Of a stretch of DNA of 15,270 nucleotides, positions 1 through 7,065 are shown piece by piece. Numbering within the stretch: position 1 is the stretch's first letter; every line of letters begins with the position of its first letter. The notes under the pieces are model-generated. The model saw only the letters and a program-made list of their open reading frames with translations, searched no databases and was not told where the DNA came from. A program made the position numbers and the translations under genes. This DNA is from Candidatus Zipacnadia bacterium (GTDB taxonomy: Bacteria > Armatimonadota > Zipacnadia > Zipacnadales > Zipacnadaceae). Location: NCBI GenBank assembly GCA_029821415.1, contig JALGTJ010000013.1, positions 1-15,270 on the forward strand, in the 5' to 3' direction.

Positions 1-453
1 CTACTCACCGGTAGAGCCGAAACCGCCGGTGCCGCGGGCAGTTTCGGGAAGCTGCGCCACTACTTTCCATTTCCCACGGATGATCGGGGCAATGATCATC
101 TGGGCTATGCGCTGACCGTGGCTGATGACGAACGGTTCTTTGCCCAGATTTATCAGGCCAACCTTGACAGTTCCTCGGTAGTCGGCGTCAATAGTGCCAG
201 GGGCATTAACTACCGTCAATCCGTGCTTGACGGCCAGGCCACTACGCGGTCGAACCTGGGCTTCAACGCCGGGCGGCAGCGCAATACGCAGGCCAGTGCT
301 TATCAGCACTCGCTGGCCCGGCTGCACTGTAATCTGGCGCCCTTCCGCTTCGGGAATTGCCGCAAGCAAGTCCATTCCTGCCGACTGCCCTGTCTGATAG
401 TCAGGTAAGGGCAAGTCAGCAGCCTCGGGCAGCACCTCTACGGCAATCTCCAC
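1..453 (-). CDS. dut: dUTP diphosphatase (dUTPase)
   Basis: Trimeric dUTPase, which hydrolyses dUTP to dUMP and pyrophosphate, keeps uracil out of DNA and supplies dUMP for dTMP synthesis; cytoplasmic. All five family motifs are visible in order: SAGMDLLAA, RPRSGLAVKHG, the substrate-binding NAPGTIDADYRG with its conserved Tyr, ISHGQRIAQMI, and the glycine-rich C-terminal RGTGGFGSTG that closes over the active site. The length of 150 aa is normal. I chose the GTG at 453: translation from there begins VEIAVEVLPEA, a typical dUTPase N-terminus, and a promoter -10 at 512-517 places transcription start near 505, which excludes the in-frame ATG at 540. An AGG lies a few bases upstream of the GTG. 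The stop codon is the first three bases of the window, so the gene is complete. It is divergent from the cinA-recA cluster. Confidence 0.95.
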   Translation of the reverse strand: MEIAVEVLPEAADLPLPDYQTGQSAGMDLLAAIPEAEGRQITVQPGQRVLISTGLRIALPPGVEAQVRPRSGLAVKHGLTVVNAPGTIDADYRGTVKVGLINLGKEPFVISHGQRIAQMIIAPIIRGKWKVVAQLPETARGTGGFGSTGE

Positions 454-511
454 GGAACCTGGGCGTGAGCGGCACTGATTGGTGTTAGACGAGCAACAAG
501 GCACGGAGGCG

Positions 512-540
512 ATTATAGCAGACGACCAGCGGTTTGGCAA
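512..540 (-). promoter_or_regulatory. Sigma-70-type promoter for dut
   Basis: Read on the minus strand: -35 TTGCCA (plus-strand 535-540), a 17-bp spacer, then -10 TATAAT (512-517) preceded by TGC, which makes an extended -10 (TGnTATAAT). The predicted start is near 505, about 50 nt upstream of the GTG of dut. Function is inferred from match and position only. Confidence 0.7.
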
Positions 541-596
541 CGGTCAGCAATCCGGGAAACCAAGTCGCCTGCGTCGCATCTGAGCCAGAGGTTATG

Positions 597-625
597 TTGA
601 CACTTGTTGGAGCGTGGAGTATAAT
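597..625 (+). promoter_or_regulatory. Perfect consensus sigma-70 promoter, reading toward cinA
   Basis: TTGACA at 597-602, a 17-bp spacer, and TATAAT at 620-625: both hexamers and the spacing match the housekeeping consensus exactly. Transcription would begin near 632. The first coding start on this strand is cinA at 1054, so the transcript has at least 420 nt before any gene. It is divergent from the dut promoter, with the two -35 elements about 56 bp apart. Confidence 0.75.
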
Positions 626-631
626 TAAGAT

Positions 632-1053
632 TAATTGTATTGGTACAGAGTAGGACAGAGCAACCAGACGTCTCAACAATTCTTTGAAGCTCGCTACGTA
701 AACAAGGTATGGCCTGATGTCTTAGTAGTGCACATGGCTGCTGACTATACTTCATTCAGCCAGGCCTAGGCACTATCGCATCCTGAGGGGAACCACCTTG
801 CGAATGCGGTTCACTATCCACATAATATATCGCTGTGTGCAGAAAGAGGCGGAAGCTGCCGCATATCAACGAGATTCCACCGCGCTGGCGCTCTTCTCGT
901 CCCAACCAGCCAACTCAGCGCAGCCTAAGGGCGGAATAACAAAAAGCGCAGGCGATCTCAAGGAAGTTGGTTAGTGGAGTGATGGCCGTCATTTCGTACA
1001 GGTTCTGATGCAGCAGGTGAGCAGCGGGCTTCAACTGAGGACCGGGACACTGC
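632..1053 (+). other. Non-coding stretch: candidate structured RNA or long cinA leader
   Basis: No credible reading frame is seen on either strand. Downstream of the consensus promoter, several local pairings are possible. (A) 711-766: GGCC/GGCC (711-714, 763-766) enclosing TGGCTG/CAGCCA (735-740, 757-762). (B) 775-810: a roughly 12-bp imperfect hairpin with CGCAT/ATGCG (777-781, 804-808) and an inner stem at 783-800. (C) GCGG/CCGC at 849-862. (D) CCAACT/AGTTGG (910-915, 965-970) enclosing GCGC/GCGC and GCC-UAAG-GGC. I looked for signatures of tRNA, tmRNA, RNase P RNA and SRP RNA and found none. The pairings were found by eye, without energies or covariation. A 5' leader of the cinA operon is an equally good reading. 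Confidence 0.3.
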
Positions 1054-2304
1054 TTGAAAGCCGAAATCGTCTCTATCGGAACCGAGTTGCTGTTTGGCGA
1101 AATTGACGATACTAACGCTACCTACATATCCCGCCAACTAACCTCTATCGGGATTGACGTTCACCTGCGCCATACAGTTGATGACGAGCTTAGTCGTATG
1201 GTCCAGGTGTTGGGCGCGGCTATGCGGCGCAGTGATGTCGTCATCACCTGTGGCGGCTTGGGACCCACCCCCGACGACCTGACGCGGCAGGCAATTGCCC
1301 AGGTCACCAATCGCGTCCTGCAGACCGTGCCAGCAGCCGAGCAGCAGTTGCGCGATTTCTTCGCCAAGCGTCACCGAAAGGTTAGCAGCAATAACCTCAG
1401 CCAGTGCCAGGTGCCTCGTGGCGGCCAGCTTCTGAGTAACTCAGTGGGCACCGCCCCCGGCCTGCTGGTAGAGCACGAGGGTTGCGCACTGATTGCAGTG
1501 CCTGGCCCACCGCCTGAGATGCGCCAGATGATGACCGACCACGTCATGCCCTACCTGCGCGAAAGACTCGCCCAGCAACAACAAAGCTCCCTGTTCACTC
1601 GCACACTGCGCGTCGCTGACATTGGCGAATCCGACCTGGCTCAGCAACTGGAGGACATCCTCACCAATCAAAGCGATCCGGCTCTGGCTCTGTATGCCTC
1701 TCCTGGGGAGGTGCGCATCCGTATGCACACCAAGGCAGCGTCCCAACAGGAGGCAAATGCGAAGTTGGGGAAGCTTGAGAATTCCATCCGCCAGCGACTG
1801 GGCGAGCACGTCTACGGCACAGACGACGAGACGATGGAGGTGGCAGTCGGCCGGGTGCTGGTGGCCGCTGGTGCTACCATGGCCGTCGCCGAAAGCTGCA
1901 CTGGCGGGTTGATTGCCAGCCGTATCACCGATGTACCCGGCAGTAGCCGATACTTCCGAGGCGGATATGTGACCTATAGTAACGAATTGAAGCAGCAACT
2001 TTTGGGTGTGCCTGCCCAGATCTTACAGCAGCACGGTGCGGTCAGCGAAGAATGCGCCCGGGCGATGGCCGAAGGTGCCCGCGAGAGCAGCGGCGCTGAT
2101 TACGCACTAGCCGTTACGGGCATTGCTGGCCCCGATGGCGGCACGCCCGAGAAGCCAGTCGGCCGCGTCTACATTGCCGTGGCTGATGAACAAGGGACGC
2201 TCTGCCAGCAATATGACTGGCCCGGCACGCGCAGCCAGTTCAAGCAGCGCACCTCGCAGATGGCGCTGAACCTGCTCAGAAAGAGGGTGCTTGGCATTGT
2301 CTGA
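1054..2304 (+). CDS. cinA: CinA: competence/damage-inducible protein, NMN amidohydrolase
   Basis: Two-domain CinA of 416 aa, normal length. The N-terminal half is the molybdopterin-binding-like domain (residues 1 to about 170: VSIGTELLFGEIDDTN near the start, CGGLGPTPDD at 66-75, VGTAPG, VPGPPPEM). The C-terminal domain (about 255-414) is the PncC-type nicotinamide-mononucleotide deamidase, with AESCTGG at 279-285, VPGSSRYF and GIAGPDGGTPEKPVGRVY. In characterised family members it converts NMN to nicotinate mononucleotide and handles damaged nucleotide derivatives. The start is TTG at 1054, giving the family N-terminus KAEIVSIGTELL; GAGG at 1037-1040 is a rather distant ribosome-binding site. 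It is first in a run with thpR, recA, recX, rny and ymdB, an order also known from Deinococcus-Thermus and Bacillus. Unlike the next four genes it shows no missing segment. Confidence 0.95.
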   Translation: MKAEIVSIGTELLFGEIDDTNATYISRQLTSIGIDVHLRHTVDDELSRMVQVLGAAMRRSDVVITCGGLGPTPDDLTRQAIAQVTNRVLQTVPAAEQQLRDFFAKRHRKVSSNNLSQCQVPRGGQLLSNSVGTAPGLLVEHEGCALIAVPGPPPEMRQMMTDHVMPYLRERLAQQQQSSLFTRTLRVADIGESDLAQQLEDILTNQSDPALALYASPGEVRIRMHTKAASQQEANAKLGKLENSIRQRLGEHVYGTDDETMEVAVGRVLVAAGATMAVAESCTGGLIASRITDVPGSSRYFRGGYVTYSNELKQQLLGVPAQILQQHGAVSEECARAMAEGARESSGADYALAVTGIAGPDGGTPEKPVGRVYIAVADEQGTLCQQYDWPGTRSQFKQRTSQMALNLLRKRVLGIV

Positions 2305-2814
2305 AGACCTGCGGCTTTTCTTCGCGGTGCCTACGCCCGAAGAGATCAAACGGCAGGCCCAACAGATCCAAAGCCAGTGTGACTGCCCGAATGTGAAAAT
2401 AGGCTGGGTGGGACCAGACCGGATGCATTTTACACTGAAGTTCCTGGGGGATACCCCGGAGGAACACGTACCACAACTGGCTGAGGTCGCACGGGAGGTA
2501 GCACAGTTGCATTCGGCCCATCAGCTTACCGTGGCGGGAGTTGGAGCGTTCCCCAATATCCACCGCCCTCGCATCATACCGGGGCCGAGCAACTTACTGC
2601 CCTGGGCACTGAACTGGATCAGGCTCTGGCTGACGCAAAACTGGCGAAACGCGAGAAGCGAGCCTTTGTGCCGCACCTGACGCTGGGAAGGGTACGTACG
2701 GGCTACAACTTCGACAAACTTGCCGCAACTCTGGCCAAGTTCGGCGACTGTATACTCGGCCAGATGCGGGTAGATCATGCGCAGGAAAATCAGTGTTCGG
2801 AAGGGGTGCAATGA
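2291..2814 (+). pseudogene. thpR: RNA 2',3'-cyclic phosphodiesterase (2'-5' RNA ligase family), frameshifted
   Basis: ThpR/LigT, a two-H phosphoesterase acting on RNA 2',3'-cyclic phosphates. Both catalytic motifs survive but in different frames: HFTL (about residue 46) in the first frame, and HLTLGRVR (His codon at 2674) in the second. The first frame follows the family through FPNIHRPRII and then runs to a stop at 2680 with unrelated sequence. From about 2581 the other frame resumes the family (GAEQLTALGTEL) and continues to TGA at 2812-2814. The family W-x-G stretch expected after RPR(V/I)(I/L) is absent; restoring the frame needs 3n+1 extra bases, most simply 10 or 13. A TTG at 2297, nine bases after GAGGG (2283-2287), is a better start than TTG 2291. 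The gene overlaps the cinA end, and its stop overlaps recA as ATGA. It could be a true pseudogene or a sequence error. Confidence 0.8.
2799..2814 (+). promoter_or_regulatory. Ribosome-binding site and ATGA stop-start overlap deciding the recA start
   Basis: GGAAGGGG at 2799-2806 precedes ATG 2811-2813, and this ATG overlaps the thpR TGA (2812-2814) as ATGA. This is the usual sign of translational coupling and favours 2811 over the in-frame GTG at 2793 as the recA start. The coupling geometry is preserved although thpR itself is frameshifted. Confidence 0.6.
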
Positions 2815-3800
2815 CCGTGGCAGACGAGAACAACGAAAAGAGCAAGGCGCTCAATATGGCGGTCAGCCAGATCCGCAAACAGTTCGGCGAAGGGGCAGTG
2901 ATGCGCTTGGGTGATGAACCAACTCCCATAGGCGTCGAGGTCATTCCTACTGGCTGTCTGTCGCTGGATATCGCTCTGGGGGTGGGAGGACTACCCCGTG
3001 GCCGCATCGTGGAGCTGTATGGCGCTGAGGGCTCGGGCAAGACGACAATAGGCCTGCACGTCATAGCTGAAGCCCAAAAACGCGGGGGGACGGCAGCGTT
3101 CATTGATGCCGAGCACGCCTTTTCCCGCGAATATGCGGAAATATGCGATACTCTGGTGCGCAGTGGTGCGCTATCCGTGGTAGTGGTTGATTCGGTGGCT
3201 GCCCTGGTGCCACGCGCCGAACTGGAAGGCGAGATGGGCGACTCCCACGTGGGACTGCAGGCCCGGCTGATGAGTCAGGCACTACGTAAGATCGCCGGTT
3301 CGGTTGCTCAGAGCAAGACTCTTATCATCTTCGTCAATCAGATTCGCGAGAAGATCGGGGTAATGTTTGGCAGCCCGGAGACCACGCCGGGTGGACGAGC
3401 ACTGAAATTCTGGTCGTCAGTGCGCCTGCAGCTAAGCCCGCGCCAGAGCATCAAAGAAGGCAACGAGTCGATCGGGCGACGCGTAGATGCCCGGATTGTG
3501 AAGAACAAGGTGGCTCCGCCCTTCCGACGCTGTGAATTCGACATTATCTACGGCCAAGGCATCTCGCAGGAGGGCTGCATTCTCGACGAGGCTCTGGAAC
3601 TGAAGCTGCTCGAGAAATCGGGAAGCTGGTTCACCTATGGGGATGAAAGTATCGGTCAGGGACGCAACAAGGCGGTGGAATTTCTCAAGGAGCATAAGGA
3701 TTTACGTGATGAACTGGAAACAAAGATAAGAAATGCTCACCACCTGCTCGCGACCCCTACTGCGCCAGAGCCAGAAGTAGAATCCGCAGACGAGGAATAG
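2811..3800 (+). CDS. recA: Recombinase RecA with a 22-residue deletion in the ATPase core
   Basis: RecA forms ATP-dependent filaments on single-stranded DNA, catalyses strand exchange and activates LexA cleavage. Family landmarks present: N-terminal KALNMAVSQIRKQFGEG; Walker A GAEGSGKTT (71-79); DAEHA with the catalytic Glu; Walker B VVVVDSVAAL; loop L1 region EGEMGDSHVGLQARLMSQALRK; loop L2 region NQIREKIGVMFGSPETTPGGRALKF; KNKVAPPFR; and an acidic tail. Odd feature: after DAEHAFSREYA (A109) the protein jumps straight to EICDTLVRSGA. In other RecAs about 22 residues lie between these (K-L-G-V-D ... S-Q-P-D-T-G-E-Q-A-L; E. coli 105-126), containing a core beta-strand and the start of a helix. 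The frame is kept (66 nt, junction 3137/3138). The length is 329 aa against the usual 340-355. As written, activity is doubtful. Start at ATG 2811 (see the ATGA overlap); recX follows 24 nt downstream. Confidence 0.93.
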   Translation: MTVADENNEKSKALNMAVSQIRKQFGEGAVMRLGDEPTPIGVEVIPTGCLSLDIALGVGGLPRGRIVELYGAEGSGKTTIGLHVIAEAQKRGGTAAFIDAEHAFSREYAEICDTLVRSGALSVVVVDSVAALVPRAELEGEMGDSHVGLQARLMSQALRKIAGSVAQSKTLIIFVNQIREKIGVMFGSPETTPGGRALKFWSSVRLQLSPRQSIKEGNESIGRRVDARIVKNKVAPPFRRCEFDIIYGQGISQEGCILDEALELKLLEKSGSWFTYGDESIGQGRNKAVEFLKEHKDLRDELETKIRNAHHLLATPTAPEPEVESADEE

Positions 3801-3824
3801 CGCGGTGCGTGGCTAGTAGCCAAA

Positions 3825-4443
3825 ATGTCCCGAATTACCGACATTAAACCGAAGTCAAGCAAGTCGCGGCGATACCATATTTTCGTCGACGGCGAATTGG
3901 TCACTGAAGTCAATGAGGAGGTGATTGCGAAGCTCGACCTGCGACGCAATCAAGCAATAACGCCACAGCGGCTGGAACAGATAGCTACAGCCCAGCAAGA
4001 CAGCCAGACGCGGCAGGCGGCCTTAAACTTGCTGAACTACCGGGCGCGGACGCGCCAGGAACTAGTCAGACGACTGCGCCGCAAGAACCTGCCTGCGGAC
4101 TCTATCCAGCGAGTTATAGCTCCGCCAATTTGCCAAATGGATGGTGGGCAGCTTGACACATCGCAATGACTTGAGCAAGCGGGCAATAGCCGATAGGCTC
4201 AGGCATGCCGGCGTAGATCGTCAGATAGCTGAGACCGTCATCAGCGAGGAGTTGGCAGATTATGACGAGCGTAGTCGCGCTCAGCAGGCAGCGGCAAAGC
4301 ATATGAAAAAGTTGGCTAACCTTGAACCAACAGTCCTCCGCCGCCGGCTGTACAGCTATCTGCAGCGCCGCGGGTTCTCGCCTCACCTAATCCGCGACAT
4401 TTTGCAAGAAATCCAGCCAGACGATGATCCAAGTGCTCCATGA
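3825..4443 (+). pseudogene. recX: Regulatory protein RecX, frameshifted
   Basis: RecX binds and modulates RecA filaments and commonly follows recA, as here. The first frame (ATG 3825) gives the RecX N-terminus: a basic beta-strand region with YHIFVDGELV, then the first three-helix repeat with ALNLLNYRARTRQELVRRLRRKNL to about residue 98 (IQRVI). It then runs into a stop at 4167-4169 with no family likeness. From about 4120 a second frame resumes the family with LRQFAKWMV, THRNDLSKRAIADRLRHAGV and the third repeat (RRRLYSYLQRRGFSPHLIRDIL), ending at TGA 4443. Between the two, the usual G-(L/Y)-(L/I)-(D/N)-D stretch is missing. Frame restoration needs 3n+2 bases, about 29-35. No clear ribosome-binding site precedes 3825. 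It is either a broken gene or an assembly/consensus error; an independent start at ATG 4141 would give only the C-terminal half. Confidence 0.82.
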
Positions 4444-4528
4444 CAACCAGCACAAGGCTATTGTCGATACAAGTACTTGATGCATACTAACGCACCAATC
4501 ACATTCGAAACAGCCAACTACCACGATT

Positions 4529-4544
4529 GGAGGTGCTCCATATG
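4529..4544 (+). promoter_or_regulatory. Ribosome-binding site deciding the rny start
   Basis: GGAGG at 4529-4533 is followed eight bases later by ATG 4542. The upstream in-frame TTG at 4527 overlaps this Shine-Dalgarno sequence, so the true start is 4542. Confidence 0.65.
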
Positions 4545-6062
4545 TCTATGGAGACCCTTTTAAATATGAACATACTAACGACGTTGTTAGTAGCTTTCAT
4601 AGCCCTGGTGATGTTCACGCTCCTGTTGATTCGCAACCGTGCTTTGCGCACCAAACTGCGCCAAGTACAAGAAGAGGCCGAGCGCAAGGTCGCCGAAGCC
4701 CAAAACCAGTTAGATACCGAACGGCGGGCCGCGCAGGTAGCAGCAAAAGAGCAGATTCTCGAGGCCCGCCAGAAGATCGAACGGGAGCTGGAAGCCCAGC
4801 ACAATGAGTTGGAGAAAAGCAAACGGAGGCTGGAGCAGCGCGAGGATATTATCGACAAGCGACAAGCCGAACTGGAACAGCTTAGCAAGGAAATAGCAAC
4901 TCGTCAGGCAAAGATAAGCCAGCAGGAAGCGGCTGTCGAGGCAATGATCACCAAACAGACTGAACAGTTGGAGAGAATCTCAGGACTTAGCCGGGCAGAA
5001 GCTCGCGACCAACTGCTGCAAAGGCTGCAAGAGGAACTCCGCCAGGAGCGGCTCCAGTTTATCCAGCATAGCCAGCAACAAGCTGAAGAGCAGGCCGAGC
5101 GTATCGCACAGAATATCATTACTCAGGCTATCCAACGCTGTGCACTGCCCAACGACGACATGAAAGGCCGCATTATCGGGCGCGAGGGCCGTAATATCCG
5201 GACGTTTGAGCAGCTAACCGGTGTAGACCTAATCGTGGATGACACACCCGAAGCAGTTGTGCTCAGCAGCTTTGATCCGGTGCGCCGTGAGGTAGCCCGA
5301 ATTGCTCTGGAGAATCTAATTCAAGACGGACGGATTCATCCCGGCCGCGTCGAAGAGATGGTAGACAAAGCTCGGCAAACGGTTAACGAGCGCATCCGGG
5401 AAGCGGGCCAGAATGCCATTCTGGAAACCGGTGTGACCAGCCCCCATCCTGAGATCATCCGGCTGCTGGGTAAACTGCAGTTCCGCACCAGTTTCGGCCA
5501 GAACGTCTTGCAACATTCTATTGAAGTCTCCCATCTGGCAGGAGCCATGGCCAGCGAAATAGGCGCGCGCGTGGCCATAGCCCGACGAGCTGGACTGCTC
5601 CACGACATTGGCAAGGCTGTCGACTTCGAGCGCGAAGGCACTCACGCCCAAATCAGCATGGAGATTGCCCGTACCCACGGTGAACGTGAAGAAGTTCTCA
5701 ATCCGATCGGCGCCCATCACGGAGAGATTGAACCGCAATCAATAGAGGCAGTCCTGGTGCAGGCTGCCGACGCCATCTCCGCCGCCCGCCCCGGTGCCCG
5801 TCGTGAAACTCTGGAAAGTTACATCAAGCGACTGGAGAGCCTTGAGTCCCTAGCCATGGACTTTCCCGGCGTCGAAAAGGTTTACGCCATCCATGCCGGC
5901 CGAGAGATCCGTGTATTGGTCAAACCCAACGAGATAGATGACGCCTCCAGTCAGGAATTGGCTCGCGATGTGGCCAGACAAATCAAACAGAATATGGACT
6001 ATCCCGGACAGATCCGGGTAACGGTCATCCGCGAGACTCGCGCAGTTGAATATGCCACGTAA
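4542..6062 (+). CDS. rny: Ribonuclease Y with a 13-residue gap at the start of the KH domain
   Basis: RNase Y is a membrane-anchored endoribonuclease that starts bulk mRNA decay in many bacteria lacking RNase E. Visible in order: one N-terminal membrane helix (about residues 10-31), a long charged coiled coil (about 32-195), the KH RNA-binding domain (MKGRIIGREGRNIRTFEQLTGVDL), and the HD domain with metal-binding H354-D355 in LLHDIGKA plus AHHGEIEP. The conserved C-terminal end is PGQIRVTVIRETRAVEYA. Odd feature: IITQAIQRCA (A201) is followed at once by LPNDDMKGR. Other RNase Y proteins have about 13 residues here (ADHVAET-TVSVVN in Bacillus), carrying the first KH beta-strand. The loss is in frame (39 nt, junction about 5144/5145). 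At 506 aa it is slightly short of the usual 515-520. The start is ATG 4542 after GGAGG; ymdB follows. Confidence 0.95.
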   Translation: MSMETLLNMNILTTLLVAFIALVMFTLLLIRNRALRTKLRQVQEEAERKVAEAQNQLDTERRAAQVAAKEQILEARQKIERELEAQHNELEKSKRRLEQREDIIDKRQAELEQLSKEIATRQAKISQQEAAVEAMITKQTEQLERISGLSRAEARDQLLQRLQEELRQERLQFIQHSQQQAEEQAERIAQNIITQAIQRCALPNDDMKGRIIGREGRNIRTFEQLTGVDLIVDDTPEAVVLSSFDPVRREVARIALENLIQDGRIHPGRVEEMVDKARQTVNERIREAGQNAILETGVTSPHPEIIRLLGKLQFRTSFGQNVLQHSIEVSHLAGAMASEIGARVAIARRAGLLHDIGKAVDFEREGTHAQISMEIARTHGEREEVLNPIGAHHGEIEPQSIEAVLVQAADAISAARPGARRETLESYIKRLESLESLAMDFPGVEKVYAIHAGREIRVLVKPNEIDDASSQELARDVARQIKQNMDYPGQIRVTVIRETRAVEYAT

Positions 6063-6110
6063 AGCTGCACACGAGAAGGTGTGGACCGACACTAGTTAGG
6101 AGAAGACAGT

Positions 6111-6893
6111 TTGAACATATTATTTGTCGGTGATGTGGTCGGCCGAATTGGTCGTAACGCGATAGCTGAGAATCTGGCTACCATAACTAACCAATATGAC
6201 ATCGCCTTTACCATCATCAATGCGGAGAACGCAGCCGGGGGATTCGGGTTAACCCCAGACACAGCAGCACAGCTACTGGAAGCTGGAGCTGACTGCCTGA
6301 CTTCGGGTAACCATATCTGGACACAAAAAGATGCAGAGCAGCTACTGGCTAGCGAAGAGCGCGTCCTGCGGCCCGCCAACTACCCGCCGGGCGCCCCTGG
6401 CCAGGGCTCCGCGATCTACCCGGTGAGCAAAGGGATAAAGGTAGGCGTCATCAATTTGCTGGGCCGCGTTTTTATGGAGCCCGTAGATTGTCCGTTTCGC
6501 TGTGCAGAGTCAGAGGTTCAGCACATTAGCCAATCCAGCGACCTAATCGTAGTAGATTTTCATGCCGAAGCCACCTCTGAGAAGCAAGCCATGGGCCATT
6601 TTCTGGACGGGAGAGTAACCGCAGTGATCGGCACACATACTCACGTTCAGACTGCCGATGAGAAGATACTGCCCGGTGGTACCGCCTATATCACCGACTG
6701 CGGAATGACCGGGCCGGATGATACAGTCATCGGGATTGATAAGCACATTATTATTGAGAAGTTTATATCAGGCCGCCCCCAGCGTTTTGAGGTGCCTAAG
6801 TCGGGGCCTTGCGTAATATCGGGTGTAGTGATAAAATGTAGTCTCCATACCGGACTCGCCAAAAGTATAGAGCGAGTACAGATCACTTATTAA
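6111..6893 (+). CDS. ymdB: YmdB-family metallophosphoesterase (2',3'-cyclic nucleotide phosphodiesterase)
   Basis: Member of the calcineurin-like family of B. subtilis YmdB, which hydrolyses cyclic nucleotides, influences biofilm and motility decisions there, and is nearly always encoded next to rny. Metal-ligand motifs are present: GDVVGR (D8), NAENAAGG (37-44), GNHIW, VDFHAEATSEK, and GTHTHVQTAD. YITDCGMTGP with a long GIDK region also matches the family. The length of 260 aa is normal and no gap is apparent, in contrast to rny. The start is TTG 6111, with AGGAG at 6098-6102 eight bases upstream. It lies 48 nt after rny and is likely co-transcribed with it. Whether it regulates RNase Y here is inference. 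Confidence 0.94.
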   Translation: MNILFVGDVVGRIGRNAIAENLATITNQYDIAFTIINAENAAGGFGLTPDTAAQLLEAGADCLTSGNHIWTQKDAEQLLASEERVLRPANYPPGAPGQGSAIYPVSKGIKVGVINLLGRVFMEPVDCPFRCAESEVQHISQSSDLIVVDFHAEATSEKQAMGHFLDGRVTAVIGTHTHVQTADEKILPGGTAYITDCGMTGPDDTVIGIDKHIIIEKFISGRPQRFEVPKSGPCVISGVVIKCSLHTGLAKSIERVQITY

Positions 6894-7065
6894 TGCATTA
6901 TTCCGTGACGGAGTGCACTATCAAGCGTGATCCCTACGGAACATGGGCCTGGAACCAAGCCAGAAACGCTATTCGCGCCAACCGCAGAGTAATCATAGAC
7001 AGCATCACTACTATTACGACAATTCACATCACATCGGCATATGACATCACAAAGGGGGAGTAGCG

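Noticed and set aside
454..755. Short minus-strand open frames upstream of dut
   Set aside because: They cross the dut and plus-strand promoters, have no ribosome-binding site or recognisable protein features, and are short enough to occur by chance.
801..813. CGAA...GGTTC, resembling the Gram-positive LexA (DinR) box upstream of the cinA-recA cluster
   Set aside because: The spacing between half-sites is one base short and the halves are imperfect. The bases are better explained as part of the hairpin at 775-810.
1441..1998. Long open frame on the minus strand inside cinA
   Set aside because: It is antisense to a clearly conserved cinA, has a composition typical of an opposite-strand shadow, and shows no recognisable domain.
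2748..2763. CTGT-N8-CCAG, a near match to the E. coli LexA box, about 50 nt upstream of recA
   Set aside because: It has one mismatch in the second half-site, lies inside the thpR coding sequence, and the E. coli-type box is not expected outside Proteobacteria. Chance is likely.
4461..4490. TTGTCG-N18-TACTAA as a promoter for rny
   Set aside because: Both hexamers match the consensus poorly. The gap may still hold a promoter, but this candidate is too weak to list.
6894..7065. Possible small hairpin TCCG-TGA-CGGA after ymdB as a terminator
   Set aside because: The stem is four to six pairs with mismatches and there is no T-run. Nothing else is visible in this 172-nt gap.
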